From assembly GCA_019973155.2 (NCBI GenBank), contig BPQB01000023.1, positions 186,001 to 250,000 on the forward strand: a DNA stretch of 64,000 bases. Reading direction: 5' to 3'. Below, piece by piece: positions 35,088 through 46,084 of the stretch. Source of the DNA: Phanerochaete sordida. Taxonomy: Eukaryota; Basidiomycota; Agaricomycetes; Polyporales; Phanerochaetaceae. The notes beneath the pieces were generated by a model. The model was given only the letters and a program-made list of their open reading frames with translations, was not told where the DNA came from and searched no databases. Position 1 is the stretch's first letter. Each line of letters starts with the position of its first letter. Both the position numbers and the translations under genes were made by a program.

Positions 35088-36933
35088 ATGGCGTCGCCCG
35101 GTGCGCAGGCGGCACGCGTCCTGTGAGTGCGCTGTGCCTCGTCGTGGGACCCCGCTGAGCGCGCGCAGGCACGGACCGAGCCTCGTCGGGATCTTTCTCA
35201 ACGTCATGTACGCGCACATCGGCTCTGTGTGGGACACACTGCGCTCACGCCGCCCGACTCGGACAGGCTGTATGGTGTCATGATTGCACAGACGCACACA
35301 TACTACACCACATTCCCAAAGTACGCCCGCCGCTCGACGCTGATGACAAGGTTTGACGTGTGGGCACCGCCACTGCAGAGACCGCGTGCGGATCAAGGTC
35401 TACGTACGTGACATACGCATGCTGTGGTGCGCTACTTCTCAGTGCTGTGTCCTCCAGGTCGCGGTCCTGCTCCTCGCAGACACGCTGAACAGCGCGTTCA
35501 ACATCGCCTGGATCTACAATATCCTTATCAACAACTTCGGTGCGCCTCCCGCCAGCACACGCGTCTCCTCCGCTGAAAAAAAATCGTCCCCAAGGAAACC
35601 TCGACGCGCTGGCCCGCGCGGACTGGCGTACGCCGCACGCTTCTTCTCCCCGTGCACCCACTAACTCCAGCCCTCCGCAGTCTTCGAATCCGGTACGCCC
35701 ACCCCCTTCCCTTCACCAGCCCAGCTCTGACGCGGCCGCCGGCAGAGGAGGCGATGGCGGTACGTCCGACCGCGTTCGGGCGCGCGCGCCGACGGGCGGC
35801 TCGCTGACGCCGCGGCGTGGCTAGGGCCTCACCGCGATGCTCGTGCAGCTCTTCTACGCGTGGCGCCTGCGCGTGCTCACCAGGAACGCGTGGGTCGTCG
35901 GGCTCGTCGTCGCGAGCTCGTGTGTGTCGGGACGTGCGTCGCGTTCCTGCTTGATGGGTGGGGCGCTGACTGACTGTGGGTAGTGTGCGCCGTTGGGACC
36001 GCGGTGGCGATTTCGATGCGGCCCGAGATCGCCGGGTTCAAGTCGTTGGACGTGCGCCTCCCTCTCCAGGTGTATTCGAGCCTCGAGCTGACGACGTGTG
36101 GCACCTAGGTGATCGCCCTCCCGTGGCTCATCTCGTGCACCGTCTGCGACGTCACGATCGCTATCGCGCTCACCGTGTACCTGGTGAGTCTTGTCTTCGC
36201 GCTGGGGCCGAGATGGTGATTAGCTGACCGTACACAGAACGCGCACAAGACCGGGATGCAGCGAACAGACAACGTCTTGAACAAGCTCATTCGGTGTACG
36301 TTCGGCGATAGGCCATATCTAAGTCCATGTCTGATCTCAGATGCAGCGACCGTGCAAATCGGGCTGTTGACTGCGTCCTTCACTATCGCGCATATAGTCG
36401 CGTATCTTACCTCTGTAAGTGACGTCATGCTGAACACGTTGCCGCTCTTGACTCTGCGCAGCACACGGGGATTCACATGATCTTCAACTATGCCGTCGTC
36501 AAGCTGTAAGTGGGGTCGCAGCGTCAGTTGCACCAAACGGTACTGATACCGGCAAAGGTACACAAACTCGGTCATGTCGAGCCTCAACGCACGACGAGAA
36601 CATCTGAACTCTCTCGCAGGCGAGAGCTCCTTGATAGACATACGGACGGTAAGCACGCAACACATCCCGACATCCCCTTCACCTGACCCCGAACTGCGCA
36701 GCCCACGTTCGCACGCTCCACGGGCCGCTCGCTCAGACCCGAGGTGCGTTTCACCTCACCCCCGGTGTGCACGGAACGTCTCCACTTACAGCCTGCAGGT
36801 GGCCATCACGGTCGAGACGCACGAGCTCGCCGACGACGCGTCGTTCCCGCAGGCAAAGCACGACGGCGCCGCGAAGGCCAGCGCATCCGAGTCCACCCTC
36901 GACTTCCGCCACGACGAGCTGACGCACGAGTGA
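35088..36933 (+). CDS. DUF6534 membrane protein, right arm inner gene
   Basis: Seventeen exons, starting MASPGAQAARVLHGPSLV and ending DFRHDELTHE with TGA at 36,931. Order of blocks: VGIFLNVM, VMIAQTHTYYTTFPK, VAVLLLADTLNSAFNIAWIYN, LARADWLFESEEAMAG (using 12- and 14-nt exons), MLVQLFYAWRLRVLT, LPWLISCTVCDVTIAIALTVY, TGMQRTDNVLNKLIRY, LLTASFTIAHIVAYLTS, MIFNYAVVKLYTNSVMSSLNARR, then a hydrophilic tail. The RADW exon could be read with a GC donor, but GTACGC one base later keeps the frame and is preferred. Near-identical to the left-arm inner gene. Function unknown. Confidence 0.87.
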
Positions 36934-37014
36934 GCCCGCGCCAAGCAAAGCATGAATATTAGGTACCGCTGGAAAGGATGTAACACGGACGTTGGAGCAA
37001 ATGTACAGTACAAC

Positions 37015-37385
37015 AAGAGAATGTTTCGCTTCGCTCCACGGCTGCTGCTCTCGCGGTTGGTGCTTTCGCGGTTGGTGCTCTCGCGGTTGGTGCCCTCGCG
37101 GTTGGCGTTCTCGGCATGGAGGAGAGCTTGGGGGAGCGTTCGAGTCACCTGCAAGCGCCGCCTGCGGCGGCTCAGCCGTAATGGGTTCTGTCGGAGCCAA
37201 GCCTGTTGGAAATTGCAGCGATCGAGTGCGTGGCACAGGGGCCGTTGGGGGCATATATAAGAAGGGCCTGGGGAAGGCAGACGGGGTAAAGGGTTAAGGA
37301 AGGGTAAGAAGAGCGTTTATTACTTTGAGGGCATATGTGTAATAGTATAGTAATAGTAATAATAGTAATAGTATAGTAATGCTTC
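37015..37385. other. About 370 bp present only in the right arm
   Basis: On both sides the arms align (GGAGCAAATGTACAGTA before, GCCAAACACTTGC after). Between them the left arm has only a few bases. The extra segment contains a 15-nt minisatellite, a TATATAAG at 37,254-37,261 and a TAATAG-like microsatellite at about 37,335-37,380. No inverted repeats or clear target duplication were seen. It may be an insertion here or a deletion in the left arm. Confidence 0.6.
37051..37110 (+). repeat. 15-nt minisatellite, four units
   Basis: Four units of TCGCGGTTGGTGCTY-type sequence at 37051, 37066, 37081 and 37096, the last with two changes. Confidence 0.85.
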
Positions 37386-37765
37386 TGCCAAACACTTGCA
37401 TTGATCTGGGCCTCGCGTTCGCCCGCAGCTAATGCAGGACGGAGCCGCACTGCACACGCGCCGCAAGCCCCTGGGCCCCTCCCCGCCGACGCGCCGCGCC
37501 CTGCACATTGAAACTCGGGCGGGCGACTGATCGGCGACGCCGCGCGCGCGTCAATGCACGCAGGCGCACCCTCGGCGTCCCCTCGGCGAGAGTGTTCTCT
37601 TCGTCACTGCATGGTCGCCCGCGGTCGCTCCGCGCGCGGAGGCACGCTGGGCCCCGCAGTCACCTGGCCGCGAGACGCGTGCGGCCGGGCGCGCCATGGA
37701 TCGCCCGCGCGCAAATCTGGGCCCGGCCGCTGGGGCAATCTGCGCGGATCGCGCGACCTCTGGGC

Positions 37766-37771
37766 TATAAG
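37766..37771 (+). promoter_or_regulatory. TATA box of right arm outer DUF6534 gene
   Basis: TATAAG, 76 nt before the ATG. The same motif and spacing are seen for the left-arm outer gene. Confidence 0.6.
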
Positions 37772-37841
37772 ACTCCTTGGGCGAACGGGCCCGCGTTGCC
37801 CGCCCGCCCGCTCCTGTCCGCTGACGTGTGTGGGATCCGCG

Positions 37842-39681
37842 ATGCAGCATGAGTATGGGCCGGACTTGAGCACGGCGCGCGAGATGTGAGTGGCTTTGTC
37901 TGGTGTGAGGGCGCGTGAGGCTCATTTCTGTGGTAGCCAGGGCCCGTGTCTGCTCGGGATATTTCTGAATATTCTGTGAGGATTTATGGCGTGTTTTGAC
38001 GAGGGAGCCTGCTGAGGATCGGCAGGCTTTATGGCGTGGTGTTGGTACAGGCGCAGGTGTACTACAGCAGGTATCCCCAGTGCGTTCTGTAGTCTCGCTC
38101 TGGAGCCCTGCGCTGATATTCTTCGCTGCAGAGACCGCTTATGGTTGAAAATATATGTAGGTCCCTGCCCTTCCGTTCTTGCGCTGATCCTTATGAGAAC
38201 CTCTGATTAGGTATTTGTTCTAATCTTTGCCAATACCCTCAACAATGCGTTCAACATGGCTTGGATCTATGGAGTGCTCGTCAACGACTTTGGTACGTTG
38301 TGAGAGACAGTCACTTGGCCCTGTCCTCATGACCCGGCGCAGGTAATTTTGAAAGTTTGACGCGAGCCAATTGGTGTGCGTGCCCTGCGCGATGCCTCCG
38401 CCATGACGCTTTGGCTCACTCAATTTGTCCTGCGCTGTAACGTGCAGTGCAAGCTTCTCAACACGCTTTTTGCGTGAGTCTCATGCACCCGCCGACCGCC
38501 CAGGCTCGACTTACGCTGCTTATGTCCTCAGGGTATCATATCGATGATGGTACAGCTATTCTACGCCAGGAGGATCTGGATTCTTGTCAGGAGCAGGCTA
38601 CTGGTAGCAGTCATCGTAGGGACGTCGTGCGTTTCGGGCCGTGCGTCTCCTCCCTACTACCTCGAGGGCCTCCCCCACCTGACGCTCGTATGCATCCAGT
38701 CGCAGCAATCGGCTCTGCAATCGCAGTCGGGATGCGCCCTGCGTTCTCGGAACTGCAGTCCTTCGAGGTGCGTCGCCCGCCCCATCCGAACAGAGCGCCG
38801 CGGCTGACCCAGCGCAGAGTATCGGGCTGATCTGGCTGATCTCGTGCTCGGTATGCGACATCAGCATCGCTGCGATCCTGAGCATATTTCTCGTAAGTCC
38901 GCGCCGGCCGCCGCAAACGTGATTATTCCCTGATGTGCGGCGCGGCGCGCAGAGCAGGCAGAAAACGGGCTTCACACGCACGGACACTGTTCTCAAACTC
39001 GTCATACGGTGTATGCCCCTCGGCCTCAGTGTGGGATGCTGCTGACGCACGCGCGGCAGCGACGGTGTCCAATGGCGTCTTGACCGCGTCTTTCACCATC
39101 GGTCATATGATTTCATGGCTGTCTACGGTACGTGCATTATACGTGGCTTTCCATGATAGAGTGCCTATCTCCCGGGCGTGTCAGCCGTTGGGCATACATT
39201 TCATATTCAACTACGGCGTTGTCAAGCTGTAAGTCGGGTCTGGTGAGTTCTGTCAACTCTCTCATCGGCGCTGTTTCTTTGTCAGATACACGAATTCGGT
39301 TATTGCCAGCCTCAACTCTCGGAGCGAACTTGCAGCACGAGCCTCCATGGCGCTCAGCGCGCCGATCGTGGATGTCAAGGATGTAAGTCTATCACTGACG
39401 GGCTTCGGACACGTTCTTATCAAACGACCGCCGACTGCAGCTCAACTTTGCCAACGCGTCGAGCACGCCGTCGGTCGCTGGATCGCAGTGTGAACATGTA
39501 GGCCGTCATAGGATTCGTAGGGTCATGAGCTGACTTGACACCTTCGCAGATCTCGATCTCCATGGGCAGCCCCGACATGCCTGCGAGTAGCCCAGGCTGT
39601 ATTCACGAACACCAGGACTATGATTACGATCCACGCTACACAGAAGATATCACGAGCTCACGGACTACATATAATAAATAG
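37842..39681 (+). CDS. DUF6534 membrane protein, right arm outer gene
   Basis: Sixteen exons, starting MQHEYGPDLSTAREI and ending TSSRTTYNK with TAG at 39,679. Blocks: GPCLLGIFLNIL, VVLVQAQVYYSRYPQ, VLIFANTLNNAFNMAWIYG, LTRANWLQASQHAFC, IISMMVQLFYARRIWILV, LIWLISCSVCDISIAAIL, KTGFTRTDTVLKLVIRS, VLTASFTIGHMISWLST and YTNSVIASLNSR. One intron (after VAVIVGTS) appears to start GC at 38,629, where the left-arm partner and the inner genes have GT. The acidic tail is longer than in the left copy. Function unknown. Confidence 0.86.
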
Positions 39682-39869
39682 GTGCTGATGGGTGCGTAAG
39701 GCTGCTTCTTTGCGAAGCCGAATTATACTTCAAGGCTCCAGCTGTGCCATCTATTTGTTCCATCACTAGGTATACGCAAAGGAAAGGCCTCCCTGTCAGG
39801 GAGCATCCGGCGCCTCCCAGCCCGCGGTCGTTTCGTCCGAGGCCTTGTAGCAGCCTCCACTGTAATCAA

Positions 39870-40158
39870 AGTCTCCGTGACAGATATCGCGGACGCCGTG
39901 GCCTTGCACGACGACGTGCAGCATTAGCTGCAAGAGCGCGGCGTTGAGCACAGCCTCCTTTTTGCGTTAGTCGAAGCCCGACTTCCAGTGCGCGAGGATC
40001 TGCTCCAGGGCCGCGTCGTGCGCGCCGTACTGCCAAGGGTCGTCGCTCTCGGGCGGCGGCGGCGGCGGGCCAGTCGCGTGAGCGAGCTTCTGCTGCACGG
40101 AGTCCAGGGCGTCCTGCGGAATGGCGACCGGTAACGGCGTCAGGCCGGCGTTGGTCAT
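39870..40158 (-). pseudogene. Epoxide hydrolase N-terminal relic
   Basis: Starts [19 protein letters not shown] at 40,158 and follows the EHN domain through [23 protein letters not shown]. There the Trp of the conserved DWRK block is replaced by a TAA stop. After the stop the frame continues recognisably (RKKEAVLNAALLQL, VVVQGHGV), then similarity ends near 39,870. It is nearest to the intact EH at 30,333, whose exon 1 it mirrors. A truncated pseudogene. Confidence 0.85.
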
Positions 40159-40534
40159 CGTCCTGGTTCGTGGACAACCTGCAGCGCGGGGTCGCAGGCG
40201 CGTCAACCCACCCGTTACGTCAGCGCCGTGCACAACGTTCTCAGCGAGCAGCTCGACGTCCATCGCGGTTGGCGTGTTCAGCTTTTCTCCAGCGACGCCG
40301 GTACTGCCCGACATGTCTGCACGATACGTCGGCGTTATGGTGACTTGTCTTGCCATCCCCGCGGCCTCCGACCCGAGAGCCCTGTTCATTTTCACGTTGT
40401 GCTTCAAGGAAGCGTATAGTGACCTGACGCTAGCACGGTAAAGCTGAATCTTCAATTCGGATGCCACAGGTGAGTTCACCATCAGCACTATATATGCCAC
40501 GGGCCGCTATCGCACCACCTCGACTTAAACGACC
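40159..40534. promoter_or_regulatory. Decayed bidirectional EH promoter region
   Basis: Inverted homologue of 29,881-30,332, lying between two EH relics in the same head-to-head order. It keeps TTACGTCA at 40,215-40,222 and a CTATATATG near 40,489. Confidence 0.55.
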
Positions 40535-41140
40535 ATGACCTTCGTCTCCACGCCGCCGTGCAGGATCGCCATCCCGCAGGACGCGCTCGGCGCCGTTGCA
40601 AGCTCGAGTTTGCGACAATACCCCCACCCACCCCTCATGGCGCCGACGAACAGCGGTGCGGTCTGCTGCGGGCCGAACTCAAGACTCTGCTCGCGCCTTA
40701 GACGTCGGCCTACGACTGGCGCACCCACGATCCTGCGCTCAGCGCCGGACTGCCATAGTTCACGCTCACCGCGAATTTTATACACGTCTGGTCTATCTGT
40801 ATGGACTGAAGCACGTCAAGACATGGCACACAAACGTCCCTGGGTATGCTTATCTCTCGTTTTCGAAGTGCCTAACGGCGTGTTTACATGTTCTGCAGCG
40901 CACGTCTGCTGACAGCAGTGGCCTGGTCCCGTCTCTACCTCGGACATCTTGTCACGCCATGGACGGAAGAGGAGAATCGTGGTCTCACCCGCACTCAGTG
41001 CTCGTGCACAGTGGGAGGCACGAGCTTTGGGGTTATTTCGCAGAGTACAAGTGCTCGGAGGACCACGTTGGCGACCTGCGAAAGATGTTCTGGACGCCGG
41101 AGGCCGAGGCGCAGGTAGTAATTCAAGGGTCGAGTAGGTA
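40535..41140 (+). pseudogene. Epoxide hydrolase pseudogene, internally deleted
   Basis: The start [19 protein letters not shown] matches the head of the EH pseudogene at 29,880. A garbled EHN part follows with stops (a LDVGLRLAHPRSCAQRR frame). It then jumps to the LVYLYGLKHVKTWHTNVPGY block, skipping the nucleophile exons. The end follows only in shifted frames (LYLGHLVTPWTEEENRGL, then GRHELWGYFAEY near the C terminus). It lacks GGDWG and cannot be active. Confidence 0.8.
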
Positions 41141-41472
41141 AAAGCCTAGTATTGCTACGGGCTACTCCGTCTGCAACTACATTGTAGACAACGTATGTCG
41201 CGCACTATGCTCGCGATGTCTCATACAAGTATGTCGATACTTGGCTCGCGCTAACGTTTGAGGGAAGTCCGAAGGCGCCGCTCGAGTCACCGGCGATACG
41301 TATACAATGACAAATAAATTCGCAGAACTCTACGTCGTGCCAATAACGTGCCTGTCGATGTGGCAAGTTCTGGTGGAACAAAAAACGAGCGACAGATAGA
41401 GAAATACAAGGCACCTCCAGTCCCCGTCACAACTAGGAGCAAGTCGCGAGACACTACAGATTGTTACGATTA

Positions 41473-44400
41473 CTATAATAGCTTCCACGCGGAGGAAAGG
41501 ATGGGTATGAAGTCTGCCCGCACCTCAGAAATGCTTGGGCGCAGGGACGGTTCAAACTGCCAACAGCGCTCCATGAGGGACCACAGAGTATCTGGGATGT
41601 ATCCTTCGGAATCCGAGCGATCTTGTACTCCGCCCACGATCACGTGGAGGGCTGCCTCAATATCGCTGCTAATCTTAGGAAATGGAAGCCGGCCACTGTA
41701 GATCTGGCGACATTGGTGTCAAGACGACGTGCAGAGATTATGCGCTAAAGACGTACCCGCCATGCAGTCCGGCCTAGGGAATATATATCACTAGCGGGCA
41801 TATTCTTGACGGGGCAAAAGTCGGGATGTAGTTTCTCGGGCGCCGAAAAGCGCGTGGAGACATGACCGAAATATTCCGTATCAACAGTCGTCGGAGAGTC
41901 TGCGAAGTTCGCGTAGCTGAAGCCACATAGCTTGATGTGCCCTGAACTGTCCACTAAAATATTGTCCTAATTCAATAGCCTATCAACTATCCACGCTGAC
42001 CGTTCTTGGTTGATCATACATACGGGGTTCAAATTGCCATGGACAACATTCATTTCGTGGAGATATGACAATCCCGCGATCACTTGGGAGTTCTGTTCAT
42101 TTATAATTATTCGGTTTGGCGGTATCTTTGTGTAGATACCAGGACTCACCAATCGCATTGTGGTAGACGCAGACCATCTGACTGCTGTCAAATATTCCTC
42201 AACGTTTCCGTTCGCCATCCAGGGGAAAACCATATTGGTTCGCGGATTCACAAGCGGTCCCTGTGGCTTGGTATGCCTGTATTGTACTCCAATAATTGAG
42301 ATAATATGGGCGTGGCGAAGACCTCGAAGAAGTGCAATCGCTTTGTGATCTGTCTGTGCAATCATCGCAGGTGATCGAAGTTATTGAAGTGTAGACGGCA
42401 GTTGTAGGACTTACCCTCGGATAGTACCATTGAAGACTTCCGATAGACAATACGCGGGGGGTGCACACGGCTACGGCCATTCCTGCAGACATCCCTTTGG
42501 ATGTATATGTATGGGAGCCTCCTGCGTAGGACCCATAATCGAAATCGACCTCTATGCGGGTTCGCAGCCATAATTTGGACGGTTGTCGCTCTGACGCAAC
42601 GCACAGTTGCACAAATATGTGCAACACCGAGCGCCGGAGTGACGAATTGCCAGACAGCATGTCGTTGTTGTAGACCGGTAATGTAGGATTCAGTATCTAA
42701 AGGATTCCTCAGTTCGACGTCCTGCAACAAGAACAAAAGCGTGCCAATATACCAGGTCAAGGATATCTAAAATTTTGATTGCTGCATGGCCTCGAAGTTG
42801 TAGAAGCTCACTTTGCGACTCTTGCATAGTACGGATGAGGCATTCGATGCTGCTCTCATTGCGAATAAGCTTTGGGATGAGCTTCTGGTAGTTTTGCGAG
42901 TCACCTGATGATAAACCGTTGTAAAATGAACGATCCGCGATATTATAGAAGACGTACTATATACGATAGCTCTCCAGTCGGTCTTGCTAGGAGGCTGCAT
43001 GAGTGTGTAAAGCTGTTGGCAGGCCTCGGAGGCGCTAATGCGATCCAACGGTTGACAGTGCCAGCATGCTGTCATTACATTCCATAGAGACGGGAAAACG
43101 TATCTGTCAGAGGCCTGACTCTCCGGACATTCTCCTCTGAGTCTGGCTATTAGCACTTCAAAACCATGCTCCAGTCGTGGAAAAGGCATCTGTCGTGTGT
43201 ATATCTGGAAAAGACAGTTATATTACGAGCATCAGGATCTAATCTCGTTCTTATTAATTTGGGACAATACCTGCCATGCGAGCTGGCCAAATGAGTACAT
43301 ATCGCTGGGAGGGGTGTGTCGAACTTGTGAAAGTTTGTACGAGTCTGGAAATAGGACCTCAGGAGCCATATACCGGATAGCTCCCGTTTGAGCAGTGCTG
43401 CGGCTTTGGCCTGCATCTGAGAGATTTCCGCGGCCGAAGTCGGTCAAGCGAACATCTCCAGCCCCATCCAATAAAATATTTCCCTGAAGGGCTGAGGTTA
43501 GCTGGTTCCTACGCAGAGCACGCATAGAAGAACGCACTGGGTGCAGGTCACCATGAACAATGCCCGCTTCATCATGCAGATACTCCAGTCCTTCTACGAT
43601 CTGAAAAATCTGTGAAAACGAGAGCAATAAGCTAAATTTCCATACAAACGAAGAGAAAGATCCAACCATTCGAATTGCATCCGCTTGACACCACCAAGAA
43701 TACTGAAGATACTGCCCGACGTTACCATTAGCCGTCCAGGGCAACACTAGCACGGGACGCCTTGTCGAGAGCTCTAGATCGACACCTAGAACAGGGCATA
43801 TGCGCGTGTGGTTCGTCGATCGCATGAGCGCAACCTCTCTGTACACCGCCTGGTAGGACATTTTAGTAGTGTTTATGCCAGATTTTGGACCATCCATACA
43901 CCTTACTTTAAGATTTTTTGCAGTCTCGTGATCGTCGTCACGACTGAGCAGGCGAGGGACCTTCAGAGCTACGACATTTCCGTCGTGTGTTGCCTTGTAT
44001 ATGTCTGCGAATGAGCCCATCCCATCTGCCCCATTCGATGGCTTCCGCACATTTGATAGTATCCACTGTGCCGGGAACCGAAGCGATCTCTCGCACAGGC
44101 GTACGAGAACATGTCGCAGCGATTTCTCCAAGGTCTTCCGGTGCTCTCCTACGCACTCTCCGAGATGGAGGTCGCCGGACGCTCGGTTTAAGATCTGAGA
44201 CACAGGGGATGAAGGGCTTTATCATCGTAGCTGGGTATAAAGAGTACGTACTGTATCAACAAGCGACAACATGTCGACAGCTTGTCGATCACGAAAACCC
44301 GTGAGCATATCGCGCTGAGGGTCGCCAAGAGAGTGAAAGACAGTGATGAGGTGTCCGTCATCCAGGTCCTGCGCGAAGGACACCTTGGATTCATCTCTGC

Positions 44401-45264
44401 AGTACTTGCGCACAAGCTGACAAAATTACATTAGCGGGACTTAAGAGCGGGGATATCAGGTCAACATTACTTTTTGCAGAGAGTTTCGACGTTGTGAGGC
44501 GTGCGTCAAGTAGTTTACGGCAAATCGATCTTCGCGTTGGGGCTCGGTGACTCGAAGACCTTCCAAGACATCGCAGCTGTCAGAAGTATTGAATTTACCA
44601 CCACAACTCCACTCCGCAATTACAGAGGGGTGACTTACATCTTTTGAATGGCGCACTCTTCTACCTCAACCCAGCCATGTTCGTATACCTCCTCCGCAAG
44701 TACCAGGGCACTACGGGTATCAGCAACATCAATATTATCTTGCCACCACTCTGTAGTTGCGCTCCACTGGCTTACCTTTCTTGGATGGCATTATCACTCA
44801 GATCAATCCATTCGCTGTCGTATGCCTCCTTTGCGAGTATCAGAGACTCGCGGCTGCCAGAAACGTCGAAGTGAGCTCAGTACCACCCTGTCGTTGAAAC
44901 TAAGCGCCGCACCTGCTTTGGACGGAGCACTCGTCGATACCAGTCCATTCGCGGTTGCATACCTCCTCCGCAAGTATTGCAGCAACATGCTTGCAAACGA
45001 TGCCGTAATGAACTATGTAATCCATGCCTTATTTGTGATCCACTCACCTTGTACACGAAAACAGCCGATGCTGAAGAAACCCTCAAAGACTTGACGACCG
45101 CCTGGAAGGAGCAATATCAGCTCACAGAGCACGTCTCCATTTTACTGAACACCGACTTGAATTTCCGTTATATTATGCCTTGCGTACAGATGGATTCGAG
45201 CGGTATTCCAGTTCAAGCCGACATTTCTGCACTTGATACACTCCCAAGGCGCGCTGAGGTCCAT
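41473..45264 (-). CDS. Tandem kinase-pseudokinase with C2H2 finger and triplicated linker
   Basis: Eighteen exons, complement: 45264..45146, 45081..45048, 44989..44913, 44853..44776, 44710..44639, 44576..44471, 44416..44252, 44194..43907, 43849..43667, 43609..43538, 43483..43271, 43204..42958, 42904..42753, 42696..42415, 42353..42150, 42092..42024, 41966..41757, 41703..41473. They total 2,802 nt, 933 residues, phases consistent. Finger CIKCRNVGL...HLYARH at residues 9-30. Three homologous linker exons (about 52-127). Helical module (about 163-217). Kinase 1 (about 218-545) with GMGSFADIYK, VALK, HGDLH, TDFG and MAPE intact. Second helical module (about 552-602). Kinase 2 (about 603-933) with VAVC, HGNLN and CGFS in place of VAVK, HGD and DFG. 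The joining intron, 42,957-42,905, is 53 nt with GTACGT donor and CAG acceptor. Alternatively kinase 1 could end at 42,767. Confidence 0.85.
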
Positions 45265-46084
45265 GGATGATCCCTGAACCGCCATACCAGATGAGGGTGT
45301 CGTGATAGTGATACAAGTCTGTACTTACATGAAGTGAAGACGAGTCCATGGGTGCTGCACGTGTCGCAGAACGATAGTTCTTCTGATACTAGAGAAAGAA
45401 GAGTGCTCACGGTTGGGTCGTCTGTACAGCACCTTATATGTGACCTGCGTCAAGGCGGTATGCCCGGTACCTATTGGGACGTCTTATAGGTTCGGCGCAT
45501 GCTAAGTACAGCCACGGGAGATAACATTCACTAGCGTGCGAAAGCTTAGACCGTCATCCGCGGAACGTATATCCAGCGCCCAGAAGACGACGCTCATGCT
45601 CCGCAATTGTGAGCACCAGGTTCCATCAGCATAGGAATAATGGTGTACTGTGGTAGCAAAGGTAGTGGGAGAGAGGGCTGTCTGACAATATTTACAAGTC
45701 ATGCGCGGGTGGGCGAGGACCAGAGGAAAGGGAGGACATCTCAGAATTTCTTCCTGCACAGCACGTTCAGCGCCTCACGGCTGGCGCTTTACTTCTTACT
45801 CCGTGCACATTCCGCAGCCGCGAGGGATAGCAGCACCTAGCGCGAACCTCATCACCCGTGTAATGCGCATCCGGCACCCGCAACAACACTGCAGGCGGTC
45901 TGGACTTCGAGTGGTTTCGCCCAGTTCTCGTACAAGCCGATTTTAAAAGATTCTGGTACCTGAAAAGCTACTCACAGACATCGTAGACAGTTCTTATTAC
46001 GGCGGCATCGGGCCCGTGGTATAGAACGTTTTTGATCCTAATTGGAAGAAGCACCTCATTGAAATCGCCGTATACGCGGTCACT
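45265..46084. other. Upstream region of tandem kinase; no clear gene
   Basis: A minus-strand ORF at 45,502-45,759 (MQEEILRCPPFP..., with CKYCQTALSPTTF) looks partly protein-like but has no recognised family. It could be an untranslated or decayed 5' part of the kinase gene. Nothing else stands out. Confidence 0.35.

Larger units (their letters stand above)
34665..39681. repeat. Right arm of large inverted duplication
   Basis: Reverse complement of about 17,905-22,515. Gene order is mirrored: the inner gene at 35,088 matches 22,091-20,256 and the outer gene at 37,842 matches 19,740-17,908. It is longer than the left arm mainly because of extra sequence at about 37,015-37,385. The two arms enclose a 12-kb spacer. 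Confidence 0.85.

Noticed and set aside
35625..35640. GC donor after the RADW block in the arm inner genes (and similarly in the outer left gene)
   Set aside because: A GT donor one base (outer gene: one base) further on gives the right phase for the following micro-exons and the conserved LFESEEAMAG or LQASQHAFC segments.
37335..37380. Possible LTR or Helitron end at the TAATAG-rich stretch
   Set aside because: Simple microsatellite without terminal motifs or target duplication.
42767..42957. Reading straight through to a stop at 42,767 as the end of the first kinase in the tandem gene
   Set aside because: The tail read this way has no similarity to anything. The same DNA in another phase encodes the conserved helical module, reached by a strong 53-nt intron. 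Kept as an alternative only.
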